The position numbers and the translations under genes were made by a program. Positions 41,699 through 51,700 of a stretch of DNA of 64,000 bases are shown piece after piece. Origin of the DNA: Streptomyces angustmyceticus (GTDB lineage Bacteria > Actinomycetota > Actinomycetes > Streptomycetales > Streptomycetaceae); the NCBI RefSeq assembly GCF_019933235.1, contig NZ_CP082945.1, forward strand, positions 4,749,501-4,813,500. The letters run 5' to 3'. Numbering within the stretch: position 1 is the stretch's first letter; each line of letters begins with the position of its first letter. The notes beneath the pieces were generated by a model. That model did no database searches. It saw only the letters and a program-made list of their open reading frames with translations, and had not been told where the DNA came from.

Positions 41699-42105
41699 GC
41701 GGGGGTGACGGGTCGCGCGGGGTGCGCCGGCGGGGCGGGGCGCTCCTCGGCGGCCGCGTGCTCCTCGCTGTCCGGCACGGGCAGGCGCATCCCACGCGAC
41801 TCGGCGACCCGCAGCGCGTCGACCAGGCACTCGGCGAGGCGGATCCCGGCGTACCGCACCTCGGCGTGCGGAGACAGCGGGTCGCTCAGCAGTCTGCGCG
41901 CCTCCCCGAGCACGTCCTCGCCCATGGAGAGCTGTACCTCCTCCATCTCGTCGGCCAGCCCGGAAAGCATGCTCGATCCGCTGTCGGTGCTGAGATAGCA
42001 GGCATTCCCGGCCTCCGACGTCCAGGGCAGTAAGCGGGGCATGCGTCCGGTCGGGCCGGTGGCAGGGCCCGTCTCCTTCTGTCCGTCGGCGCCTGTTCCG
42101 CGCAT
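41686..42105 (-). CDS. Hypothetical protein paired with the XRE-TPR regulator
   Basis: The protein has 139 residues. The central part CYLSTDSGSSMLSGLADEMEEVQLSMGEDVLGEARRLLSDPLSPHAEVRYAGIRLAECLVDALRVAESRG is helical and acidic, followed by a Pro-rich tail. No domain is recognised. It lies 176 bp from the XRE gene on the same strand with an operator-like element in the gap, so it is probably the target or partner of that regulator. Confidence 0.7.
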   Translation of the reverse strand: MRGTGADGQKETGPATGPTGRMPRLLPWTSEAGNACYLSTDSGSSMLSGLADEMEEVQLSMGEDVLGEARRLLSDPLSPHAEVRYAGIRLAECLVDALRVAESRGMRLPVPDSEEHAAAEERPAPPAHPARPVTPAQSP

Positions 42106-42181
42106 GGCTTCGGTCCCCTTCGTCCGTGATCGGTAAGGGGACCGTAGGAGCGCCCGGCGGGAGAACCCACACGCGCGGAGC

Positions 42182-42227
42182 GGTAGTTCAGCGGGCGGGT
42201 CGACCGGACTACCACGCTCCGTGGTAG
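42182..42227. promoter_or_regulatory. Operator-like set of inverted GGTAG/CTACC sites
   Basis: GGTAGT (42182-42187) faces ACTACC (42208-42213), and CTACCACG-CTC-CGTGGTAG (42209-42227) is a perfect inverted repeat with 8-bp arms. The overlapping arrangement allows two alternative pairings. Located between the XRE gene and its small partner. Confidence 0.6.
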
Positions 42228-42281
42228 CTCAGGGCTGTCCCGTCACCCCTGGCGGGCGCACGACGGATTACGGGACAGTCC

Positions 42282-43523
42282 TCAGCCGGCGATGCCCAGG
42301 TGGGCGGCCATACTCCGCATGTCCTTTGTCAGCGTGCGCTTACGGGTCCGGAGAATGCCCTGCATCACGCGCCGCGCCATGGGCTGATGCGTCAGCCACA
42401 CGTCAGCGGTGTCCCGGAGGTGGACCAGTTCGTCCATGGCGTCCTGATGGGAGCCCACGAGGAGATGGGCGTGCGCCACGTCCAGCCTGTGGCGCCCCCA
42501 GTTGTTGCTGCTCAGCCGCCCCACGTTCGTCGTCGCCCTGCTGCTCAGGGGGCCCTCGTCCGCGCGCCGGAGGACACCGCGTGCGTCGCCGGTCAGCGCC
42601 AGGTCCTCCACGGCCTTCGCCTCGGCCGTGACAGGCCCGAAGCTGCCCCAGTGCGAGGGGAAGCGGGTGTGTTCCCGGTCCAGTGCTCCACCGGCGGTGG
42701 CGGCCATCCGGCGCGCGTGCTTCGCCACGTCGGGCCGGTTGTTCCGGCACGCGGCGGCAGCGACCCGCAGCCACAGTTCGCCCCAGACGGCGAGCTGCGC
42801 GGGCTTCGCCTCCGACATCCGCGGTTCGACCTCCGCCGCGGTCCGCGCCGCCAGCTGCTCGCTCTCGTCGAAGCGGTCCTGGCGCAGGAGCAGCCAGCAC
42901 AGTCCCACGACTCCCGTCGCCGCCAGCTGGGTCTTTCCGGTCTCGCGGGCGAGCCGTATCGCTTCGGCCAGTGCGTAGTACGCCATGTCGTACTGCCGGA
43001 CCTGCGTCAGGTACTTGCCGGTGAGCAGGAGCGCGTGCGCCTGCGCGATCATCGCGTGTCGCTTCTCTTCCCCCTCCAGGGCGGACACCGCGGCCTCGGA
43101 GCCGAGGAGGAGCGGGGGGAGGCGCTTGGCGACAGCGTCGTACCGGTCCGCCTGGTAGAGCGCGTGACCGTCCTGAACGCCCTGCCGGATCACTGATGGT
43201 GCCTCGGCTTCACCGGGCTCCGACAGGGGGGCGGACAGCCCCAGAGGCGGCATGAGGGCGCGCCTCAGTTCAGCGAGGTTCCGGCGGTTCACTTCGTCCT
43301 GCAGGCCGACCACGGACCTCGGCGCCTCGCTGGCGAACAGCGCGGAGGTGGTGACTCCCAGCGCGCCGGCCAGGGCGGCCATGGTGTCCATGCTGACGTG
43401 CCCGCCCTGTTCCGCCTTGCGTACGGTGCTCAGCGAGAGGCCCGCCGCTTCGGCCAGCCCTTCTTGATTCAGTCCAGCGGTCCGGCGGTACTTCCTGACG
43501 TTGTCGGCCAAGCCTGTGGACAT
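42282..43523 (-). CDS. XRE-family regulator with TPR-like C-terminal region
   Basis: The protein has 413 residues from ATG 43523. HTH_XRE domain (LADNVRKYRRTAGLNQEGLAEAAGLSLSTVRKAEQGGHVSMDTMAALAGALGV, residues 4-60), then an all-helical region with TPR-like units (AHALLLTGKYLTQVRQYDMAYYALAEAIRLARETG; LCWLLLRQDRFDESEQLAARTAAEVEP). This architecture is abundant in Streptomyces and often senses peptides. Target is inferred to be the small gene downstream. Confidence 0.88.
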   Translation of the reverse strand: MSTGLADNVRKYRRTAGLNQEGLAEAAGLSLSTVRKAEQGGHVSMDTMAALAGALGVTTSALFASEAPRSVVGLQDEVNRRNLAELRRALMPPLGLSAPLSEPGEAEAPSVIRQGVQDGHALYQADRYDAVAKRLPPLLLGSEAAVSALEGEEKRHAMIAQAHALLLTGKYLTQVRQYDMAYYALAEAIRLARETGKTQLAATGVVGLCWLLLRQDRFDESEQLAARTAAEVEPRMSEAKPAQLAVWGELWLRVAAAACRNNRPDVAKHARRMAATAGGALDREHTRFPSHWGSFGPVTAEAKAVEDLALTGDARGVLRRADEGPLSSRATTNVGRLSSNNWGRHRLDVAHAHLLVGSHQDAMDELVHLRDTADVWLTHQPMARRVMQGILRTRKRTLTKDMRSMAAHLGIAG

Positions 43524-43691
43524 CGGCACTCACCTCGCCACCAGCGTATGCCCGTTGCGTCCCTGCGTGGCGCGATCGGGAACCGCTGAACGCCGGCCGA
43601 ACCACGGACGCGAAAGACTTGCTGACCGGGCATCAACTGCGGTGTAGGCACCGCGCCGTGGGGCGCGGCCGCGCCCACCCCGTGCCCGCCG

Positions 43692-44498
43692 TCACTCGCC
43701 TTTTGTGTCCTGTTCCGGGAGCCACCGTGCCAGTTCCGCGCGGACGCGGCGGTCCATGGCCATGGAGAGTTCGGCTTCGACGACGCCCTTGGTGAGGGGG
43801 CGGAGTTTTTCGATGGTCTCGGCGATGCGGGTGACCTCGTGGGGGGCGGGGGGCTCGGCGGTGGCGGGGCGGGTGAGGACGTCGGGCAGGATGTGGGCGC
43901 GGATGAGGGTGGCGAAGAGGTCGGCGAGGGCGTCGGCGTGGGCGCGTACCTGGCGGCCGGCTTCGAGGACGGCGGCCAGCGGGACGCCCCGGTCGACGAG
44001 TTCGGTGGAGGCGTCCAGCAGGCGGCGGCTGATGTGGACGAACTCGTCGCCGTCGACGGCGAGGTAGCCGATGTCCAGGGACGCGGTGAGGTTCTCGGCG
44101 TTGATGTCCTCGCTGAAGTGGTCGGCGAGTTCCTCGGGGGTGAGGCGGACCGGGGTCTCCTCGGACCAGGGCGGGACGAGGGGGTGCTCCAGGCCGAGCA
44201 GTTCGCCCACGTCGCGGCCGGTGTCGAAGGCCGAGAGGAGTTCCGCGATGCCGCCGAGGGTGTGGCCGCGGTCCAGGAGGGCGCCGATGGTGCGCAGGCG
44301 GGCCAGGTGGTGCTCGTTGTACCAGGCGATCCGGCCCTCGCGGCGCGGCGGCGGGATGAGCTTGCGCTCGCGGTAGAAGCGCAGCGTACGGACGGTGATG
44401 CCGGCTTCCCGGGCCAGCTCGGGCATGCGGAATTCGCGGGCCGGGGCGGGGGCGTCGGGTGCCGTGCGCGCGTCCTGGGGGTTCTCGTTCGCTGCCAC
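43692..44498 (-). CDS. MerR-family regulator
   Basis: The protein has 268 residues. MerR HTH (EFRMPELAREAGITVRTLRFYRERKLIPPPRREGRIAWYNEHHLARLRTIGALLDRGHTLGGIAELL, residues 21-90) and a helical effector domain ending in a helix with EAELSMAMDRRVRAELARWL. It is divergent from the flavin monooxygenase operon, making it the likely regulator through the palindrome at 44609-44626. Confidence 0.9.
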   Translation of the reverse strand: MAANENPQDARTAPDAPAPAREFRMPELAREAGITVRTLRFYRERKLIPPPRREGRIAWYNEHHLARLRTIGALLDRGHTLGGIAELLSAFDTGRDVGELLGLEHPLVPPWSEETPVRLTPEELADHFSEDINAENLTASLDIGYLAVDGDEFVHISRRLLDASTELVDRGVPLAAVLEAGRQVRAHADALADLFATLIRAHILPDVLTRPATAEPPAPHEVTRIAETIEKLRPLTKGVVEAELSMAMDRRVRAELARWLPEQDTKGE

Positions 44499-44608
44499 GG
44501 GTTCAGCCTATGCCGGGGGTACGGCGCCGGGCCGGTGGGCAACTGGCGGTAACTTCCTGCCGCCCGACCCCTACCGCTCGGTATGCCGCTGCCCTTACGC
44601 TCCCATTG

Positions 44609-44626
44609 CGCCAGTGATTACTGGCG
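44609..44626. promoter_or_regulatory. Perfect palindrome CGCCAGT-GATT-ACTGGCG, candidate MerR operator
   Basis: Seven-bp arms with a 4-bp spacer lie about 83 bp before the monooxygenase start and 110 bp before the MerR start. A TTGCGC just upstream could serve as the -35 box. Confidence 0.55.
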
Positions 44627-44708
44627 TGATTGACGAGGGCGGCCGTGGCGCCGGATGTCACGGCATCGAAGATGGCAGGGAACGACGTCGGACTCGGGAG
44701 GCGGCGGG

Positions 44709-46238
44709 ATGGCCGAGCGCGAGCGCAGGCATGTGCGGGTTGCGGTGATCGGATCGGGATTCGGTGGGCTGGGCGCGGCCGTCCGGCTGCGACGCGAGGG
44801 GATCACCGACTTCGTGATCCTGGAGCGGGCCGGTGCGGTGGGCGGCACCTGGCGGGACAACACCTATCCGGGATGCGCGTGCGATGTGCCCTCGCACCTG
44901 TACTCCTTCTCTTTCGCGCCCAACCCGGAGTGGCCGCGCAACTTCTCCGGGCAGCCGCACATCCGCGCCTACCTGGAGCGGATCGCCGACACCTTCGGGC
45001 TGCGCGAGCACCTGCGCTTCCACGCAGAGGTGCTCGGCATGCGCTGGGACGCGCAGGCGCTGCACTGGGAGGTGGAGACCGCCGACGGGCAGCTGACCGC
45101 GGACGTCGTGGTGTCCGCGACCGGCCCGCTGTCGGACCCCAAGATCCCGGCGATCCCGGGCCTGGACACCTTCCCCGGCACGGTCGCGCACTCCGCCCGC
45201 TGGGACCACGACACCGACCTGCGCGGCAAGCGCGTCGCCATGATCGGCACCGGCGCCTCGGCGATCCAGATCGTGCCGGCCCTCCAGCCGGACGTGGCGC
45301 GGCTGACCCTCTTCCAGCGCACCCCGCCCTGGGTGCTGCCGCGCGCCGACCGCAGGATCACCGCGGCCGAGCAGTGGCTGCACAGCACGTTCCCCGCGAC
45401 CCGGGCCGCGCGCCGCGGACTGCTCTGGGGCATCAGGGAGATGCAGGTCAGCGCCTTCACCAAGCGCCCCGACCAGCTGGGTCTGGTCGAGTTCCTGGCC
45501 AGGAAGCACCTGAAGAAGGCCGTCAAGGACCCGGGGCTGCGGGCCGCGCTGACCCCCGGCTACCGCATCGGCTGCAAGCGGATCCTGCTCTCCAACACGT
45601 ACTACCCGGCGCTGGCGCGGCCCAATGTGGACGTGGTCACCGCGGGCCTGAAGGAGGTGCGCGGCAGCACCCTGGTGGCGGCCGACGGGACCGAGGCGGA
45701 GGCCGACGCGATCGTCTTCGGCACCGGCTTCCATGTGACGGACATGCCGATCGCGCGGCGGGTGACCGGCGCCCACGGCACGACGCTCGCCGAGGAGTGG
45801 AAGGACGGCATGGCCGCGCTGCGCGGCGCCACCGCGGCCGGCTTCCCCAACTTCCTCACCATCATCGGGCCCAACACCGGCCTCGGGAACAGCTCGATGA
45901 TCCTGATGATCGAGGCGCAGCTGAACTACCTGGCCGACTACCTGCGCCAGCTGGACGTCCTCGGCGGGAAGATCGCACTCGACGCCCGGCCCTCCGCCGT
46001 ACAGCAGTGGAACCACACGATCCAGGAGCGGATGACGCGCACGGTGTGGAGCCGCGGCGGCTGCGACAGCTGGTACCTGGACGCCAACGGCCGCAACACC
46101 ACCGTCTGGCCGGGTACCACCTCGGGGTTCAAGAAGGCCACCTTGCAGGTCGACCTCGCGGAGTACGAGGTGCTGCGGCCGCCGGCCGGCCCGCCCGCGG
46201 ACCGGACCGCCCCGCCGCGCACGGAGGTGGCCGCATGA
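44709..46238 (+). CDS. Flavin-containing monooxygenase (Baeyer-Villiger type)
   Basis: The protein has 509 residues from ATG 44709 after GGGAG. FAD Rossmann motif VAVIGSGFGGLGAAVRLRREG, NADPH motif VAMIGTGASAIQIVPAL, and the FxGxxxHxxxW-like PGTVAHSARWDHD and FGTGFHVTD sites are present. Related enzymes insert oxygen into ketones or oxidise alkanes and sterols. It is the first gene of a three-gene coupled operon with hydrolase and SDR, the same order as the first genes of the mycobacterial mymA operon, which modifies cell-envelope lipids. Confidence 0.92.
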   Translation: MAERERRHVRVAVIGSGFGGLGAAVRLRREGITDFVILERAGAVGGTWRDNTYPGCACDVPSHLYSFSFAPNPEWPRNFSGQPHIRAYLERIADTFGLREHLRFHAEVLGMRWDAQALHWEVETADGQLTADVVVSATGPLSDPKIPAIPGLDTFPGTVAHSARWDHDTDLRGKRVAMIGTGASAIQIVPALQPDVARLTLFQRTPPWVLPRADRRITAAEQWLHSTFPATRAARRGLLWGIREMQVSAFTKRPDQLGLVEFLARKHLKKAVKDPGLRAALTPGYRIGCKRILLSNTYYPALARPNVDVVTAGLKEVRGSTLVAADGTEAEADAIVFGTGFHVTDMPIARRVTGAHGTTLAEEWKDGMAALRGATAAGFPNFLTIIGPNTGLGNSSMILMIEAQLNYLADYLRQLDVLGGKIALDARPSAVQQWNHTIQERMTRTVWSRGGCDSWYLDANGRNTTVWPGTTSGFKKATLQVDLAEYEVLRPPAGPPADRTAPPRTEVAA

Positions 46239-47236
46239 GCCGCCGCCCCGGACACGTCACCACCGGCCCCTACGCCCCGCCGGTGCCGCACACCACGCTG
46301 CCCGTCACCTCGGCCGACGGCGCCCGGCTGTACGCCGAGGTGCACGGCCCCAAGGACGCGCCGGCCGTCGTCCTGTCGCACGGCTGGACCTGCTCGACCG
46401 CCTTCTGGGCGCCGGTCGTCCGCGAGCTGGCCGCCGACCACCGGGTGGTGCTCTACGACCAGCGCGGCCACGGCCGCAGCCCCGCCGCCCGCCCGGCCGG
46501 CCACGGCACCCCCGCGCTCGCCGACGACCTGGTCGCCGTACTGGAGGCGACCCTGCGGCCGGGCGAGCGCGCCGTGGTGGGCGGCCACTCCATGGGCGGC
46601 ATGACGATCATGGCCGCCGCCGAGCGGCCGCAGCTGCGCGAGCGGGCCGCCGCCGCGCTGCTGTGCAGCACCGGAAGCGCCGATCTGGCCGCCGAATCAC
46701 GGGTGTTCCCGCTGCGCAGCCCACAGGGCAGGCGCCTGGCGCACCGGCTGCTGCTGCACGCGCGGGCACCGCTCGGCCCCGTGTCGCCGCTCACGAAGAG
46801 CGCCCTGCGGTACGCCACCATGGGCCCCGGCGCCACCGCCGAGCAGATCGAGGTCTGCGCGCGCATCGTGCACGCCTGCCCGCCCGGGGTGCGGGCCCGC
46901 TGGGGCAGGGTGCTGTCCGGCCTCGAACTGACCGGCGGAGCCGCCAGGTTGGCGCTGCCGACCGTCGTGGTGGCGGGCACCGCCGACCGGCTCACCCCGC
47001 TCGTGCACGCTCGCCGGCTGGCCTCCGTCCTGCCCGACTGCCGCGGCCTGACCGAGCTGCCGGGCCTGGGTCACATGACGCCGGTCGAGGATCCCGCGGC
47101 GGTCGCCGGCCGGCTGCGCGCCCTCGTCGAGGACCACCTGCGGTCGGACGGCGCCGGGGACGGGAGCGGCGCCGGAGAGGTCGCGGTGGCCCAAGTCCCC
47201 CGTTCCGCACGGCAGAAGAAGGAGGAGACGGCATGA
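46235..47236 (+). CDS. Alpha/beta-fold hydrolase, operon gene 2
   Basis: The protein has 333 residues from ATG 46235, which overlaps the monooxygenase stop as ATGA. VVLSHGWTCSTAFW, VVGGHSMGGMTIMA (GxSxGG nucleophile), VVVAGTADRLTPLVHAR (acid) and LPGLGHMTPVED (His) form the triad. It plausibly hydrolyses the ester or lactone product of the monooxygenase. Confidence 0.92.
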   Translation: MSRRPGHVTTGPYAPPVPHTTLPVTSADGARLYAEVHGPKDAPAVVLSHGWTCSTAFWAPVVRELAADHRVVLYDQRGHGRSPAARPAGHGTPALADDLVAVLEATLRPGERAVVGGHSMGGMTIMAAAERPQLRERAAAALLCSTGSADLAAESRVFPLRSPQGRRLAHRLLLHARAPLGPVSPLTKSALRYATMGPGATAEQIEVCARIVHACPPGVRARWGRVLSGLELTGGAARLALPTVVVAGTADRLTPLVHARRLASVLPDCRGLTELPGLGHMTPVEDPAAVAGRLRALVEDHLRSDGAGDGSGAGEVAVAQVPRSARQKKEETA

Positions 47237-48114
47237 GGGCGAGCAGGAACCTGGCGGGACAGGTCGTCGTCGTCACCGGAGGGGCCCGCGGCGTCGGCGC
47301 GCTGCTGGCCAGGAAGCTGTCGGCGCGCGGGGCGACGCTGGCGCTGGTCGGCCTGGAGCCGGACGAGCTGCGGGGCGTGGCCGCCTCGCTGCACGGTCCG
47401 GCCCACCACTGGCACGCCGATGTCACCGACCACGAGGCGATGACCCGGGTCGCCGGTGAGGTCAAGGACCGCTTCGGGAAGGTCGATGTGGTCGTCGCCA
47501 ACGCCGGGGTGGCGACCGGCGGCCCGTTCGCCGACTCCGACCCGGTGGCCTGGCGGCGGGTCATCGAGGTCAACCTCATAGGCGGCGCGGTCACCGGCCG
47601 CGCCTTCCTCCCCGCCCTCACGGCCTCCCGGGGCTACTTCCTGCAGATCGCCTCGCTGGCCGCGATCACCCCGGCGCCGATGATGACCGCCTACTGCGCC
47701 TCCAAGTCGGGCGTCGAGGCGTTCGCGCACAGCCTGCGCGCCGAGGTCGGCCACAAGGGCGTACGGGTCGGGGTCGGCTACCTCAGCTGGACCGACACCG
47801 ACATGGTGCGCGGCGCCGACCAGGACGCCGTCATGCGCGAGCTGCGCTCCCGGCTGCCGTGGCCGTCGAACCGGACCTATCCGCTGGGGCCCGCCGTCGA
47901 CCGGATCGTGGCGGGTGTCGAGCGCCGCTCGGCGCACGTCTACGGCCAGTGGTGGCTGCGCGGGATGCAGTCGCTGCGCGGGTATCTGCCCTCGCTCGTC
48001 GGGACGGTGGGCCAGCGGGAGATGCGGCGCTTCGGGGACCGGCTGGACGGCATGCGGGTCGGCCTGGTGGGGGCCGGCGGGGAGGCGGACGAGAAGGCGC
48101 GGGCGGACCGGTGA
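47233..48114 (+). CDS. Short-chain dehydrogenase/reductase, operon gene 3
   Basis: The protein has 293 residues from ATG 47233, overlapping the hydrolase stop as ATGA. Cofactor motif TGGARGVGALLARKL, then VVVANAGVA (NAG), catalytic Ser in YFLQIASLAA and Tyr/Lys in AYCASKSGVEAFAHSL. It resembles SadH-type alcohol dehydrogenases. In the mymA-like order monooxygenase, hydrolase, SDR, it would oxidise the alcohol released. Confidence 0.93.
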   Translation: MRASRNLAGQVVVVTGGARGVGALLARKLSARGATLALVGLEPDELRGVAASLHGPAHHWHADVTDHEAMTRVAGEVKDRFGKVDVVVANAGVATGGPFADSDPVAWRRVIEVNLIGGAVTGRAFLPALTASRGYFLQIASLAAITPAPMMTAYCASKSGVEAFAHSLRAEVGHKGVRVGVGYLSWTDTDMVRGADQDAVMRELRSRLPWPSNRTYPLGPAVDRIVAGVERRSAHVYGQWWLRGMQSLRGYLPSLVGTVGQREMRRFGDRLDGMRVGLVGAGGEADEKARADR

Positions 48115-48165
48115 CCCGGGCGGGACCCGTCCCGCCAACTGCCCTGCCGGCCGCACCGCGAGGTC

Positions 48166-48204
48166 CCGAAGGCCGCTCCCGCGCACACGGGGAGCGGCCT
48201 TCGG
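48166..48204 (+). terminator. Terminator of the monooxygenase operon
   Basis: A 15-bp stem (CCGAAGGCCGCTCCC and its exact complement) has a 9-nt loop, 52 bp after the SDR stop. Confidence 0.85.
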
Positions 48205-48310
48205 CCCTTACGGAGCGTAGTCGAACGTGATCGAAATGCGAGCAATGTCCGGGCGTGTCACGCTGAACGGGGCCCAACCCCCCCTATACACCCCACTAGG
48301 AGTGAACAGC

Positions 48311-48562
48311 ATGGGCATCAAGGACCAGTTCCAGGACAAGGCCAACGAGCTCAAGAACCAGGCGCAGAACGCCCGGAGCGACGCTCGCGAGCAGGGTCAC
48401 GACCGCGGCCAGCGCGACCACGAGCGCGGCGGCCAGCGCCAGGACCAGGACCGCCGTCAGGGCGGCCAGGAGCGTGGCGCCCAGCCGCGCGAGCGCGGCC
48501 AGCAGGGCCGTCAGCCCGCTCAGGACGCGATGGACGCCGCCGAGGGCCGCTTCCAGAGCTGA
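48311..48562 (+). CDS. Small hydrophilic Gln/Arg-rich protein
   Basis: The protein has 83 residues from ATG 48311 after AGGAG. It starts like a CsbD- or LEA-type protein (MGIKDQFQDKANELKNQAQNARSDAREQG) and continues as a disordered Arg/Gln/Asp/Gly stretch ending in a short helix. No Trp, Tyr or Cys is present. It may be a stress or desiccation-related hydrophilin, which is inference. Confidence 0.8.
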   Translation: MGIKDQFQDKANELKNQAQNARSDAREQGHDRGQRDHERGGQRQDQDRRQGGQERGAQPRERGQQGRQPAQDAMDAAEGRFQS

Positions 48563-48730
48563 ACAGGCTCGTCCTGAACCTCACGTACGGCGGCGTACGC
48601 GCCGTACGTGACGGGGCGCACCCGGTCGACCGGGTGCGCCCCACCGCCGTGTCGGCCGGCGATGTCGCGAAGTGAGCGGAGCATGTGAGCGGAGCAAGGG
48701 CGGACGCCGCTCGCAGAAGCCCGCGGCCGG

Positions 48731-51700
48731 TCAGGCGCCTGCCGCCTCCGAGGTGCCCTCGTCCCGCGGCGGGAGCGGGGGCCGCCGGCGGTCCGGCACG
48801 TCCGAGAGGTCCGGGGGGTTCGCCGCCGGATGGCGCTCCAGCAGCTCCAGCACCGTGCGCACCGCGACGCCCAGTTGGGGGTGCCGGCCCTCGGCCCAGT
48901 GCAGCGGGGAGCGCAGTGCCTCGATGTCGACCTCGACGCCGTGGTTCTCCACGCCCCAGCCGTAGAGCCGGAACCACGCGGCGTTCATCGGCACGGTGAT
49001 CGCGGTGCCGTCGGCGAGCCGGTGCCGGCCGGTCATCCCGACCACCCCGCCCCAGGTGCGCATGCCCACCACCGGCCCGATGCCCAGCAGCTTGAAGGCC
49101 GCGGTGATCATGTCGCCGTCGGACGAGGTCATCTCGTCGGCGACCGCCACGACCGGGCCGCGCGGGGCGTTGGAGGTGTACGAGACGGGCTCGGCGTCGC
49201 GGGTCAGGTCCCAGCCCATGATCGTGCGGGTCAGCTTCTCGATCACCAGCTCGGAGATGTTGCCGCCCGCGTTGCCCCGGACGTCCACGATCAGCGCGGG
49301 CCGGGAGACCTCCATCCGCAGGTCGCGGTTGAACTGCGCCCAGCCGGAGCCGCCCATGTCGGGGATGTGCAGATAGCCGCACCGGCCGCCGCTCAACTCC
49401 CGCACCACGGCGCGGCGTTTGGCCACCCAGTCCTGGTAGCGCAGCGGCCGCTCGTCGACCAGCGGGACCACCGCGACCCGGCGCGGCACTCCCTCGCCCT
49501 CCGGCGGGGCGAAGGTCAGCTCCACGGTCGTGCCGCCGGCCGCGGCCAGCAGCGGATACGGGCCGGCCACCGGGTCCACCGGGCGGCCGTCGACATGGGT
49601 GAGCGCCGCCCCCTCGCGGATGCCCGTGCCGGCCAGCGGGGAGCGGGCCCGGGAGTCCGAGGACTCGCCGGGCAGGATCCGGGTGACCACCCAACGCCCG
49701 TCGCGGCACACCAGGTTGGCGCCCAGCAGGCCCATGGCGCGCTGGTAGTGCGGCGGGCCCTCGTTGCGCCGGGCGCCCGTGACGTAGGCGTGCGAGGTGC
49801 CCAGCTCGCCCATCACCTCGCGCAGCAGGTCGGCGAACTCGTCGGGGGAGGCGACCCGTTCCAGCAGCGGCCGGTACTGCGCCAGCACCCCGTCCCAGTC
49901 GATGCCGCACATCCGCGGGTCCCAGAAGTACGCCCGGGCGATCCGGCCCGCCTCGTCGAACGCCTGGCGCCACTCGGCCACCGGATCGACGTCGTGCAGG
50001 ATGCGCCGCAGGTCCAGGAAGACCGTCGAGTCGCTGTCCGGCGTCTCGGTCGCGGGCACCGCGCGCAGCTCGCCCTCGTCGTTGACGACCAGCCGGGTGC
50101 CGTCGCCGCTGAGCGCGAACCCGTCCAGCGAGCTGGTGAGTTCGGTGCGCCGCGCCTTGGTCAGGTCGAAGTGCTCCAGGGTCGGCCGGCCCGAGGTGTC
50201 GGCCGGGTTGGCGAAGGTCTCGCCCAGCGCGCCGGAGATCGGCCAGCGCAGCCAGACCAGCCCGCCGCCGCTGACCGGCGCCAGCGAGGAGTACTTGGAC
50301 GCCGCCACCGGGAACGGCGTGACGCGGTTCTCCAGCCCCTCCACCTCGACCAGCACCGTCCCCTCGTCGGAGGGCGGAGGGATCTCGTCCGGGTCCAGTC
50401 CGCCCGCCGCGGGCCGTCCCTCGGGGGACAGCGCGAAGGGGGAGGGGGTCGCCGACGACAGCGGGACGAGGTAGGGGCGGCAGCCCAGCGGGAACGACAG
50501 GTCGCCGGTGTGCACGTCGTAGACCGGGTCGAAGCCGCGCCAGGACAGGAACGACAGGTAGCGGCCGTCGCGGGTGAACACCGGCTGCTCGTCCTCGAAC
50601 CGGCCGTTGGTGACGTCCACGATGTGCCGGTCGGCGAGCCGGGCCATCTTGATCTGCCGCAGAGTGCGGCCGATGCCGGGGTGCGACCAGGTCAGCCAGC
50701 GCGAGTCGGGGGAGAACGCCAGGTCGCGGACCGGCCCGTTGGCGGAGTGGATCAGCTCGGTGACGCCGGCGGCGCGCTCGTCCTCGTCGGCTCCCTCCTC
50801 CGGCCGGGCGGTGTCCACCAGCAGCAGCCGGCCGTCGTGCGCGGCCACCGCCACCCGTTCGCCGTCCGGTGCGGAGGTCATCTCGTGGACCCGGCCCAGC
50901 TCACCGGCGGCCAGCCGGCGCGGTGCGCCCGGCGCGCCGGCCCGCGGCAGGTTGGTGATCTCGATGGCGTCCTCGCCCTCGGCGTCGGTGAGGTACGCGA
51001 TCCGGCCGGTGGAGCCCAGCATGACGGGCAGCCGGACGCGGACGCCCGGGGTGTCGTGGAGGGTGCGGGCCGGGCCGTCGCGGTGGGTGAGCCAGTACAG
51101 GCTGCCGCGGACGCCGACCGCGCTGGCCCGCCCGGTGGTGTCCACCGCGAGCCCGGTGACGTGCGACGCGGCCGGGACCTGGTAGGTCCGCCGGCCGGCC
51201 CGCGGGCCGCCCAGGCGCACGGTCAGCCTGCGCGGTACGGCGTCCGGGCCCAGGTCGTCGATCAGCCAGAGGTCGCCGGCGCACTGGTAGACGATGCGCG
51301 CGCCGTCGCTGGCGGCGTGCCGGGCGTAGAAGTCGGTGTGGTCGGTGTGCCGGCGCAGATCGGTGCTGTCGGGCAGGCAGGAGTAGACGTTGCCGATGCC
51401 CTCGTGGTCGGAGAGGAAGGCGATCCGGCCGCCGACGAACATCACCGAGTCGAGGTGCCCGTACAGGTCCGGCAGCAGCCGGGTGCCGTGCAGCCACATC
51501 CGGCCCATCGCGCCGCCCCGGTAGCGCTTCCAGGAGGCGGGCTCGTGCGGCGGCTTCCCGCTGAGCAGCAGGGTGCGGCGCTCCCCTTCGAGGTCGGCGA
51601 CCGCGATGTCGGAGACCGGCCCCCAGGGCAGTTGGCCGCCGGGGCTGCCGTCGGTGGGCACGCTGTAGGCCCACGAGTAGTACGAGAACGGCTGGCCGTG

